A DNA stretch of 33,761 bases from Oscillospiraceae bacterium. Lineage in GTDB: Bacteria > Bacillota > Clostridia > Oscillospirales > Acutalibacteraceae. The notes beneath the pieces were generated by a model, which did no database searches, was not told the DNA's origin, and saw only the letters and a list, made by a program, of their open reading frames with translations. The stretch covers positions 1-33,761 of the forward strand of contig JAFLUK010000003.1 of the NCBI GenBank assembly GCA_022508865.1, written 5' to 3'. Below, piece after piece: positions 9,118-16,966 of the stretch. Positions within the stretch are counted from its first letter, which is position 1, and every line of letters starts with the position of its first letter. The position numbers and the translations under genes were made by a program.

Positions 9118-10386
9118 ATGAAAGAGATTTTGTGGATAACAAAAATAAAAATTAAACGAATATCTCTTTATGTAGTTGTGTTTATTAAGTGGCTTTTTAT
9201 TGCTTCGATCACAGGTGTGTTGGGCGGAGGAATAGGATTTGTGTTTAACAAGGGTATTTTGTATGCTACTGCACTTCATAGAGAACACCCTCATTTTTTG
9301 TTTTTAATGCCTCTTTTGGGACTTTTAATAGTGTTGATGTATGAAAAAGCAAACCTTTCAGGTGATGGGGGTACAAACCTTATTCTACACTCCATACGCC
9401 ATTTAAGAGGAGTTCCCATAATAATTGCGCCCCTTATATTTGTCAGCACTCTGCTTACTCACCTTGCAGGCGGCTCGGCAGGACGAGAGGGTGCAGCCTT
9501 GCAGCTTGGAGGAAGCATTGGTGCACAGGTGGGCAGACTTTTCAGATTGGACAGAAAGGATATGAACACAGCAGTAATGTGCGGTATGGGTGCGTTTTTC
9601 TCTGCACTTTTCGGCACACCGCTGACTGCGGCCTTTTTTGCCATGGAGGTTATAGCCGTTGGTGTTCTGTACTATTCCGCATTTGTACCATGCGTAGTAT
9701 CAAGCCTTAGCGCTTATGCCGTCAGCTATGTTTTAGGTGGTTTATCGACGAAATACAATCCTCCTGTTATTCCTCGTTTTGAGATTATATCTGTGGTGCA
9801 AACCGGTGTTCTGGCTATAATATGTGCATTTATCAGCATAATATTCTGTCTGATTATAAAATACAGCAGACAAGGATTTGAAAGACTACTCAAAAACCCA
9901 TACATCAGAGTTGTGGCAGGCTCACTGCTGTTTATTGGACTTGTTTTTGTGTTTGGCAGCAAATACACCGGACTGGGAACCTCTGTAATCAACAATGCAA
10001 TAAACAAAGGACAAGCTTCCTACTACGACTTTTTTCTGAAAATGGTATTTACCGCACTTACAATGGCAATTGGCTTTAAGGGAGGAGAAATTGTTCCCAC
10101 ACTGTTTATCGGTTCTACCTTTGGCTGTGCCTTTGGGGCACTTTTGGGTCTTGACCCAACCTTTGGAGCGACAATAGGTCTTGTAGCTGTGTTCTGTGGT
10201 GTTGTTAATTGCCCCATGGCTTCCGTAATGTTAAGTGTTGAGCTTTTTGGTGGAGAGGGCATTGCGTATTTTGTTGTTGCAGTGTGTATCAGTTATATGC
10301 TTTCGGGATATTACAGCATATACAGCAGCCAGCGTTTTGCGTACAGTAAGCTCCATGCAGAGTATGTAAATGTAAAGGCTAAATAA
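9118..10386 (+). CDS. CLC family anion transporter, CLC-F (fluoride/proton antiporter)-like
   Basis: GGSAGREGAALQLGGSIGAQVG and GFKGGEIVPTLFIGSTFGCAFG motifs; C-terminal YSSQRFAYSKLH. Confidence 0.85.
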   Translation: MKEILWITKIKIKRISLYVVVFIKWLFIASITGVLGGGIGFVFNKGILYATALHREHPHFLFLMPLLGLLIVLMYEKANLSGDGGTNLILHSIRHLRGVPIIIAPLIFVSTLLTHLAGGSAGREGAALQLGGSIGAQVGRLFRLDRKDMNTAVMCGMGAFFSALFGTPLTAAFFAMEVIAVGVLYYSAFVPCVVSSLSAYAVSYVLGGLSTKYNPPVIPRFEIISVVQTGVLAIICAFISIIFCLIIKYSRQGFERLLKNPYIRVVAGSLLFIGLVFVFGSKYTGLGTSVINNAINKGQASYYDFFLKMVFTALTMAIGFKGGEIVPTLFIGSTFGCAFGALLGLDPTFGATIGLVAVFCGVVNCPMASVMLSVELFGGEGIAYFVVAVCISYMLSGYYSIYSSQRFAYSKLHAEYVNVKAK

Positions 10387-10460
10387 ATTTTTAGTAGACA
10401 TTTTGGAAAAGTTAGTATAGAATATATTTTACATAAAGAATGGAAAAGAGAGATATCATC

Positions 10461-11186
10461 ATGATAAAGAACATATTTTTTGATTTGGACGGAACGCTTC
10501 TTCCCCTTGATATGCAAAAATTTATGTCTTTGTACTTTAAATCAATTACAGAATCAGTGTGCCCTTATGTGCCCCTTGATCCACAGACGGTAGAAAAGGC
10601 AATTCTTGCAGGACTTGATGCCATGTATAAAAACAATGGGGAAATTACAAACAAAATGCGTTTTTGGAATACTGTTGCCACAGTAACCTACCCAAGAATA
10701 GTTGATTCTATTCCGATTTTTAACGGATATTACGAAAATGAATTTTTGTTAACAAAGGAAGCCACCGCCACTAATCCCCTCTCTGCAGAAATTGTAGAAA
10801 TTTTGAAGAAAAAGGGCTACAAGCTGGTTGTAGCTACAAATCCTTTCTTCCCCAAGATTGGAACAGTAAGGCGTGTAAAGTGGGCAGGAGTAAATGAGGA
10901 GGATTTTGAATATATTACCACATATGAAAATTCAAAATACAGCAAGCCCAATCCAAAATATTTTACAGAAACCTGTATATCCGCAAATTGCCGTCCTGAA
11001 GAAACTCTTATGGTGGGCAATGATGTTGAGGAAGATATGTCTGCAAAGAAGGTGGGTCTTGATACCTACCTTGTTACAGATTGCCTTGTAAACAGGAAGA
11101 ACGAGGATATTTCGGCATATAAGCATGGCACAATGAAGGATTTTTACCAATTTTGTCTTGCACTCCCCGATATTAAAAATAAATAA
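10461..11186 (+). CDS. HAD family hydrolase
   Basis: FFDLDGTLLPLD, VVATNPFFP, KPNPKYF, MVGNDVEEDM motifs; ATG 10461 preferred over 10440 because GAGAGA sits upstream of it. Confidence 0.88.
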   Translation: MIKNIFFDLDGTLLPLDMQKFMSLYFKSITESVCPYVPLDPQTVEKAILAGLDAMYKNNGEITNKMRFWNTVATVTYPRIVDSIPIFNGYYENEFLLTKEATATNPLSAEIVEILKKKGYKLVVATNPFFPKIGTVRRVKWAGVNEEDFEYITTYENSKYSKPNPKYFTETCISANCRPEETLMVGNDVEEDMSAKKVGLDTYLVTDCLVNRKNEDISAYKHGTMKDFYQFCLALPDIKNK

Positions 11187-11202
11187 TAATAAATAAAAAG
11201 CA

Positions 11203-11251
11203 AAAAAGGAATGTTCATTTTACCTGAAATCAAAAACGAACATTCCTTTTT
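11203..11251 (+). terminator. Hairpin terminator (possibly bidirectional)
   Basis: AAAAAGGAATGTTC ... GAACATTCCTTTTT, 14-bp perfect stem with 21-nt loop. Confidence 0.65.
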
Positions 11252-11254
11252 ATA

Positions 11255-11401
11255 CTATTTCTCATCAATAATGATTTTTACATTGCCTTGGGGAGTTCTG
11301 AATTTGTATTTTGTTTTGTAGACAGGTTTATTAATAAGCATTTTCAGAACAAACCCAAGAATATAACAGAGAAATGTAAACAGACAAAAATTAATAATCA
11401 T
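11255..11401 (-). CDS. Small membrane protein (about 48 aa), not in the supplied ORF track
   Basis: Minus-strand ORF MIINFCLFTFLCYILGFVLKMLINKPVYKTKYKFRTPQGNVKIIIDEK-stop; hydrophobic N-terminus, RBS-like AAAGGA 8 nt upstream; terminator 11203-11251 directly downstream. An alternative ATG at 11410 gives 51 aa. Confidence 0.45.
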   Translation of the reverse strand: MIINFCLFTFLCYILGFVLKMLINKPVYKTKYKFRTPQGNVKIIIDEK

Positions 11402-11511
11402 TTTGAACATCCTTTCGCTTTATTAAATTATTTTTCCTTACAATTTAATTCTAGCATTCAGGGTGTCCTGATTTTGGTACTTATCTTGCTGTTTTCTTCT
11501 GCCTTTCTTTT

Positions 11512-12525
11512 TTACTTTTTATGGCTGTACAGAGTTGCAACAGACTGTATTCTCTGGGTGTATTCATCAGCAACTTTTTTGGGGGCGACAATTTTAACCC
11601 CGTTTCCAAAGCCAAAGAGCCAACCGTAAAATTGAGGGCTGAGATTAACTGTTGCCGTTACAAAAAAGCTGTTGTCATCAGCCTTGGAAATATATACATC
11701 ACTGCCCAGCCTGTCCATTACAACTCCAATCAAATTGTTGCTGAACATCAGCTTGACAGTAACCTCCTCGCCGCCGAACATTCCGAAGACCCTTTTGGAA
11801 TAGGTTGCAAGGTTAAATTTTTTAAAGACGGTGTGACCATCGCGATTTTCGTTACTTATTTGGATTTTATCCATTTTGTCAACACGATAATGCTTTATCT
11901 TTTGGTCAACATCATCGTAGGCAATCAGGTAGTAGTTTTCGTCATCCCAAGTAAGCGCCCAAGGAGAAATTTTGTAGATTTCTCCGTCTTTGCGCTTTGT
12001 TTTGATTACCTTCTGATTACTGCCAAAGTTCAGTGACCACTGATAATATTCAAATGTGATTTTCTTTCCTGCATCAATGGCATTGTATATGGTATCTGTA
12101 TTGTAATAAATTTTTTCATTCATTGTCTTGATTCGGTTGCTGACAACCACCTGACGTTGCAGAAGTTTACCCTCGTATTGTGAGGCAAGGTTTTCAACCT
12201 TTTTTATCAGCTCAAGACTTTTTTTCTCTGTAATAAATTTGCTGCTTTGCACCGCATCTACCAACAGCTTCAGTTCGGGAAGTTCAAAATCTCTGCTCAA
12301 CAGTTTGTATGTAACAGTTTTGCTTTTGCATTTTATAATATCCATACCAAATTCCTGCAGAGTTTTAATGTCGCCGTAGATAGATTTTCTTTCGGCAGAT
12401 ATGTCGTGCTCATTAAGGTAGTTGATAATCTCATTTATTGTAACACCGTGGTTTTCGTCGGTGAACTCATAAAAGAATTTTTGAAGGTACAGCAGTTTTT
12501 GCTGTTGGGTAATGTTTTTAGCCAT
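11512..12525 (-). CDS. WYL domain-containing HTH transcriptional regulator
   Basis: N-terminal wHTH (QQKLLYLQKFFYEF...SAERKSIYGDIKTLQEFGMDI), WYL-like core (KKITFEYYQW...KISPWALTWDDENYYLIAYDDVDQKIKHYRVDKM). Confidence 0.9.
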   Translation of the reverse strand: MAKNITQQQKLLYLQKFFYEFTDENHGVTINEIINYLNEHDISAERKSIYGDIKTLQEFGMDIIKCKSKTVTYKLLSRDFELPELKLLVDAVQSSKFITEKKSLELIKKVENLASQYEGKLLQRQVVVSNRIKTMNEKIYYNTDTIYNAIDAGKKITFEYYQWSLNFGSNQKVIKTKRKDGEIYKISPWALTWDDENYYLIAYDDVDQKIKHYRVDKMDKIQISNENRDGHTVFKKFNLATYSKRVFGMFGGEEVTVKLMFSNNLIGVVMDRLGSDVYISKADDNSFFVTATVNLSPQFYGWLFGFGNGVKIVAPKKVADEYTQRIQSVATLYSHKK

Positions 12526-12540
12526 TTTTTTCTCCTGTAT

Positions 12541-13470
12541 TTATGCAAAGTTTTGAGCTAATGCCACAACCAAAGGCATTGTAATTATGGAAAGAAGTGT
12601 TGTGGCAGACACCAGTCCTACGGACAGGGAGGTGTCTCTGTCAAATTTTGTTGAGAACATTGTAGTGGTGGCTGCCGCCGGGGCAGAGGTTGCAATAATT
12701 ATAGCTACGAGCATACTACCTCTTATACCGCAGAGATACAAAACAAGCAGGGACACAAGAGGTATTGCAACAAGTCTGAAGAACATAGAAAGATAAGCAA
12801 ATTTGTCTGTGAATGCTTTTTTCAGCTTTGCATTTGCAAGATGACAGCCGATAATAACCATTGGAACAGGAGTGTTGAGAGCGCCCATATAGTCCAAGGG
12901 TTTTGAAATAATTTCCGGCAGATGAATATTAAGTGCCCACAGCAGAATAGCCAGAGTAACTCCAATCAGTCCGGGATTTGTAATCATTTTCCTTACAGAT
13001 AAATCATTTTTGTTGCCGCTCATAGCTACCAGACCGTAGGTCCACACAAAAAGATTGAACATTGCAACGTAGATTGCTCCGTAGAATACACCATCGTTGC
13101 CAAGGATTGCCTGTTGCAAAGGAAGGCTCATAAATCCGCAGTTGGAAAAAATAGTTCCCACTCTGAGAACGGACCTTCTTTTCATATCCTTGTCACGAAA
13201 GGTAAAGATACAAAGAAAAATGCTTGCAAGATAAATGCAAAGTACAACCACAACCGTCAAAAGAAGGTTAAGGAGCATTTCTCTGTTGAATTTGCAGTGC
13301 TGGAAGGAATTGATGATAATGCAGGGTGTGGCAAAATACAGCACAAGATTGGTCATTCCTTTAACTGCACTATCTCCGATAAGCCTTGTTTTTTTGCAGA
13401 TAAGACCAATGGCTATAAGTATAAACAGTACTGCAACCTGTTGGGTAAGGGTTAAGAAATTAGTTAACAC
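12541..13470 (-). CDS. AEC family transporter (second copy)
   Basis: 309 aa; VLFILIAIGLICKKTRLIGDSAVKGMTNLVLYFATPCIIINSF and C-terminal SAPAAATTTMFSTKFDRDTSLS; polytopic. Confidence 0.88.
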   Translation of the reverse strand: MLTNFLTLTQQVAVLFILIAIGLICKKTRLIGDSAVKGMTNLVLYFATPCIIINSFQHCKFNREMLLNLLLTVVVVLCIYLASIFLCIFTFRDKDMKRRSVLRVGTIFSNCGFMSLPLQQAILGNDGVFYGAIYVAMFNLFVWTYGLVAMSGNKNDLSVRKMITNPGLIGVTLAILLWALNIHLPEIISKPLDYMGALNTPVPMVIIGCHLANAKLKKAFTDKFAYLSMFFRLVAIPLVSLLVLYLCGIRGSMLVAIIIATSAPAAATTTMFSTKFDRDTSLSVGLVSATTLLSIITMPLVVALAQNFA

Positions 13471-13473
13471 AGA

Positions 13474-13746
13474 TTACACCCCCAGGGAAGCAAAAAACAT
13501 TTCGTATGCGTCGTCCCAACCGTCTATTGCCGAAACACCCCCGCCGTTAACAGAACGAAGCTTGCTGTCGTTCATATCCTGTCCAAAGGCGAACAGCTCC
13601 CCAAGATAGATTTCATACCCCAAACTTTGGCAGGTGTCGCAAAAGCACTTCATAGGGTCGCTGCTTTTTCTGGTATCAAGCAGTGTTTGTTTTAAGTTTT
13701 CATCGTGTCTGGCTTTCTCCAGCAGTAATCTTAATTTTTCCTCCAA
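13474..13746 (-). CDS. Nif11-like leader peptide / Nif11-family protein
   Basis: 90 aa, TTG start with RBS AGGAG; LLLEKARHDENLKQTLLDTRKSSDPMKCFCDTCQSLGYEIYLGELFAF...DMNDSKLRSVNGGG matches the Nif11 leader layout (ELSDEELxxVAGG-type end), followed by a 20-aa tail. Confidence 0.65.
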   Translation of the reverse strand: MEEKLRLLLEKARHDENLKQTLLDTRKSSDPMKCFCDTCQSLGYEIYLGELFAFGQDMNDSKLRSVNGGGVSAIDGWDDAYEMFFASLGV

Positions 13747-14039
13747 TATTCTCGTCTCCTGTATTATAACACATTTTAAGTACCATAATCGGTACTGATG
13801 ACCGATATTAATATTATACTACAATATGCATATAATTCAATTGTTTTAAAAACTTACTTTACAAAAAACGACAAAATTTTTGTAATAATTGCATAATATA
13901 TTTTAAAGTTATTGTATAAGGTGGATAATTTTTCGGTGAAATGCAAAGAAAACAGTCAATTTTTTTGTATATAATGTCACAACGATATGATTTACAAAAC
14001 AACAAATCTGTATAACCTTCCGAAATTTATTTGAAGAAA

Positions 14040-14068
14040 TTGACTTGAAGCAATAAAACTCTTATAAT
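14040..14068 (+). promoter_or_regulatory. Sigma-A-like promoter for the DUF6465-like gene
   Basis: TTGACT (14040-14045), 17-bp spacer, TATAAT (14063-14068). Confidence 0.7.
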
Positions 14069-14144
14069 TCATAGATGTAGGGCAAAAAATAATGTTGACC
14101 CTAAGGCAGATAACTGCCATATTTTCTGAAAGAAGGTTTTTTCA

Positions 14145-14588
14145 ATGGCAACAACAAAGAAAACTGCTGCTAAGGCAGAAACAAAGAAAACTACTGCTAA
14201 GGCAGAAGAAACAAAGGCAGCTGCTGCAACAACAAAGAAGGAAGCTGCAACAAAGACAGCAACTAAAAAGGCTGACACAAAGGCAGAGGTTAAGGCAGAA
14301 GAAAAGCCTGCAAAGAAGGCTGCTGCTAAAAAGACAACTACAAAGAAGACTGTAGCAAAGAAGACTACTGCAAAGACACCTTCAAAGAAGGCTGTTAAGG
14401 AACCAACAGTTAAGGTTTTTGTAGAATACAACGGTGTTCAGGTATCTCTTGAGGATGTTATCAACAATGTAAAGCTTGTAAACAACAAGGATGCCAAGGA
14501 ATATACAATTTACCTTAAGCCTGAAGAACAGAAGGCTTACTTCGTTGCTGATAACGAAGAAAAGGAAATGGATGTATTCTTCTGCTAA
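14145..14588 (+). CDS. DUF6465-like protein with histone-H1-like Lys/Ala/Thr-rich N-terminal region
   Basis: RBS GAAAGAAGG; about 85-aa low-complexity KKTAAKAE/TKKTT region then globular VKVFVEYNGVQVSLEDVINNVKLVNNKDAKEYTIYLKPEEQKAYFVADNEEKEMDVFF. Confidence 0.8.
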   Translation: MATTKKTAAKAETKKTTAKAEETKAAAATTKKEAATKTATKKADTKAEVKAEEKPAKKAAAKKTTTKKTVAKKTTAKTPSKKAVKEPTVKVFVEYNGVQVSLEDVINNVKLVNNKDAKEYTIYLKPEEQKAYFVADNEEKEMDVFFC

Positions 14589-14607
14589 TTTTCACAGTAG
14601 CAAAACT

Positions 14608-14629
14608 GTCCGCTCAATTATGGGCGGAC
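14608..14629 (+). terminator. Intrinsic terminator
   Basis: GTCCGC-tcaattatgg-GCGGAC followed by TTTTTATTTT. Confidence 0.75.
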
Positions 14630-14733
14630 TTTTTATTTTGCGGTATAAAGCTTTGAAAAAGTGAATATGGTTGTATTAACCGGAATTCTATGAAAAAAAT
14701 AAATAAAAAATCAGTTATTATGGTGAAAAATGC

Positions 14734-14762
14734 TTGATAAATATTGGAAAAAAGTTTATAAT
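14734..14762 (+). promoter_or_regulatory. Sigma-A-like promoter for the IscU-like/GGGtGRT operon
   Basis: TTGATA (14734-14739), 17-bp spacer, TATAAT (14757-14762). Confidence 0.7.
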
Positions 14763-14812
14763 GACCTTGTATGAGTTATACTCAAATAAAATGACGAAAG
14801 GAGTTAAGTACA

Positions 14813-15505
14813 ATGAATTATTCACATGAAGTAATGAATATGTGTACTGTAACAAAAGGACCAAAGCACGGCCCTGCACCTATCCCCGAAGAGGGCAAAT
14901 GGGTAAAAGCATATGAAATTAAAGACATTTCCGGTTTTTCACACGGTATTGGCTGGTGTGCTCCACAGCAGGGTGCCTGCAAAATTTCTCTTAATGTAAA
15001 AGAAGGTATTGTTGAAGAAGCTCTTGTTGAGACAATCGGCTGCTCCGGTATGACACACTCTGCTGCTATGGCTGCTGAAATTCTTCCCGGAAAAACTCTT
15101 CTTGAATGTTTAAACACAGACCTTGTTTGTGATGCTATCAACACAGCTATGAGAAACATTTTTGAACAGCTTGTTTACGGTCGTTCACAGACAGCTTTTT
15201 CAGAGGACGGTTTGCCAATCGGCGCAGGACTTGAGGACCTTGGTAAGGGTCTCCGTTCACAGGTTGGTACAATGTACTCAACACAAAAGAAGGGTGTTCG
15301 TTTTATGGAAATGGCAGAAGGCTATGTTCTTAAAACAGCTCTTGACGAGAATGATGAAGTTATCGGCTACCAGTTTGTAAAGCTGGGCAAAATGCTTGAG
15401 GATATCCGCCATGGTGTTTCACCTGATGAAGCATATAAGAACAACATCGGTCAGTACGGTCGTTTTGACGGCGCAGCAAAGTACATTGACCCAAGAGAAG
15501 AATAA
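14813..15505 (+). CDS. IscU/NifU-N-like iron-sulfur scaffold family protein associated with GGGtGRT protein
   Basis: 230 aa; EALVETIGCSGMTHSAAMAAEILPGKTLLECLNTD resembles the NifU-N/IscU core (FKTFGCGxAIASSSxxTExxKGKTLDEA); further Cys in GWCAPQQGACK. Confidence 0.8.
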   Translation: MNYSHEVMNMCTVTKGPKHGPAPIPEEGKWVKAYEIKDISGFSHGIGWCAPQQGACKISLNVKEGIVEEALVETIGCSGMTHSAAMAAEILPGKTLLECLNTDLVCDAINTAMRNIFEQLVYGRSQTAFSEDGLPIGAGLEDLGKGLRSQVGTMYSTQKKGVRFMEMAEGYVLKTALDENDEVIGYQFVKLGKMLEDIRHGVSPDEAYKNNIGQYGRFDGAAKYIDPREE

Positions 15506-15526
15506 TCAGTAAGGAGGAATCTTATA

Positions 15527-16531
15527 ATGGCTGTTACATTTGAAAGTAAAGAAAGAAGAATGCCAAAGATTGAGAAGTGCCTTGCTGAATATGGTATTGC
15601 ATCTCTCGAAGAGGCAAGACAGATTTGTCTGGACAAAGGCTTTGACCCTGATGAAATCGTAAAGGGTGTTCAGCCTATCGCATTTGAAAACGCCAGCTGG
15701 GCTTATACTCTCGGTTGTGCTATTGGTATCAAAAAGGGTGTTACATCTGCTGCTGAAGCTGCAGAGTGCATCGGTGTAGGTCTTGAGGCCTTCACAATCC
15801 CCGGCTCTGTTGCAGAGCAGAGAAACGTTGGTCTTGGTCACGGTAACCTTGGCGCAATGCTTCTCAGAGATGAAACAAAGTGCTTTGCATTCCTTGCAGG
15901 TCACGAATCTTTTGCTGCTGCAGAGGGTGCTATCGGTATTGCAAGAAACGCTAACAAGGCAAGAAAGGAACCACTCCGAGTTATTCTTAACGGTCTTGGT
16001 AAGGATGCTGCTTACATCATCTCAAGAATCAACGGCTTTACATATGTAGAAACTGACTTTGACTTCTTCACAAGCGAACTTAAGATTGTTCGTGAAGTTA
16101 AATTTTCTGACGGTGAAAGAGCTGCTGTTCGCTGCTATGGTGCAAACGACGTTCGTGAGGGCGTTGCAATTATGCAGAAAGAAAATGTTGGTGTTTCTAT
16201 CACAGGTAACTCAACTAACCCGACACGTTTCCAACACCTTGTTGCAGGTACATACAAGAAGTGGGCTATTGAAAATGGCGTTCAGTACTTCTCTGTTGCT
16301 TCCGGTGGCGGTACAGGTCGTACACTTCACCCGGATAATATGGCTGCAGGTCCTGCTTCCTATGGTCTTACAGACTCTATGGGCAGAATGCACGGCGATG
16401 CACAGTTTGCAGGTTCTTCTTCTGTTCCTGCTCACGTTGAAATGATGGGTCTTATCGGTATGGGTAACAACCCAATGGTAGGCGCAACAGTTGCTTGTGC
16501 AGTTGCAGTTTATGAGAGCATTAATAAGTAA
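15527..16531 (+). CDS. GGGtGRT family protein (function unknown)
   Basis: Contains the family-naming motif SGGGTGRTLHPDNMAAGPASYGLTDSMGRMHGDAQF; strong RBS AAGGAGG; 21 bp after the upstream gene. Confidence 0.93.
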   Translation: MAVTFESKERRMPKIEKCLAEYGIASLEEARQICLDKGFDPDEIVKGVQPIAFENASWAYTLGCAIGIKKGVTSAAEAAECIGVGLEAFTIPGSVAEQRNVGLGHGNLGAMLLRDETKCFAFLAGHESFAAAEGAIGIARNANKARKEPLRVILNGLGKDAAYIISRINGFTYVETDFDFFTSELKIVREVKFSDGERAAVRCYGANDVREGVAIMQKENVGVSITGNSTNPTRFQHLVAGTYKKWAIENGVQYFSVASGGGTGRTLHPDNMAAGPASYGLTDSMGRMHGDAQFAGSSSVPAHVEMMGLIGMGNNPMVGATVACAVAVYESINK

Positions 16532-16557
16532 TTCATTACTTTAAATTTGCAGAACCA

Positions 16558-16582
16558 AGGGCTTTCGAAAAACGAAAGCCCT
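16558..16582 (+). terminator. Strong intrinsic terminator of the GGGtGRT operon
   Basis: AGGGCTTTCG-AAAAA-CGAAAGCCCT perfect 10-bp stem then TTTTTC. Confidence 0.9.
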
Positions 16583-16674
16583 TTTTCATCGTGTGGAAAG
16601 TCCTTTTTTCTTTTGGAAATACTACTTGAAATATCCTGTAAAATAAGAGTATAATAAACACAGGTGGTGATGCT

Positions 16675-16911
16675 ATGGGCGGAAAGACTATAATAAAAAG
16701 AATTTTCATTATATGTTGTATTCTTCTGCTTTCTTTTGGTATGTTTATTGGTGGAATGATGTTGACAGAAAGGTATAAAACCACCATTGTAACCACCTAT
16801 AACAAATATTATGACAAATATCATAATCAGGCAGAGGGATATTTAAAACAAATTAATGACGAAATACACCGCAACATAGAGCTTGCCTCACAAAATACTA
16901 ACAAAAAGTAA
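16675..16911 (+). CDS. Small single-pass membrane protein, unknown function
   Basis: 78 aa; RBS GGTGGTG; N-terminal TM IIKRIFIICCILLLSFGMFIGGMML and a charged C-terminal helix. Confidence 0.65.
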   Translation: MGGKTIIKRIFIICCILLLSFGMFIGGMMLTERYKTTIVTTYNKYYDKYHNQAEGYLKQINDEIHRNIELASQNTNKK

Positions 16912-16949
16912 AAGCCATTGACTTTGCATCTTGCAAATCAATGGCTTTT
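16910..16949. terminator. Bidirectional terminator between convergent genes
   Basis: AAAAGCCATTGA-c-TTTGCA-tct-TGCAAA-TCAATGGCTTTT, an almost uninterrupted 18-bp stem with A/T flanks. Confidence 0.85.
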
Positions 16950-16966
16950 GTAATTATTATATGTTG

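Noticed and set aside
11521-12036. 171-aa plus-strand ORF opposite the WYL regulator
   Set aside because: Antisense to a well supported gene with no RBS or recognisable domain.
13474-13746. Lanthipeptide (proteusin-type) biosynthetic cluster
   Set aside because: Putative core lacks Cys and no LanM, protease or ABC peptidase is in the window; only the Nif11-like leader resemblance is kept.
14092-14355. Plus-strand Gln/Lys/Arg-rich 87-aa ORF
   Set aside because: Alternative frame of the same repeat; the 14145 frame has RBS, promoter and a globular C-terminal domain.
14151-14400. Possible minisatellite or CRISPR-like repeat
   Set aside because: Repetition is codon-level (AAGAAG/GCTGCT) within a reading frame; no fixed repeat-spacer layout.
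14069-14431. Minus-strand 120-aa ORF of Phe/Val/Ala runs (FFAVVFFATVFFV)
   Set aside because: It is the antisense of the Lys-rich coding repeat (AAG/GCT codons), with no RBS; the plus-strand DUF6465-like gene explains the region.
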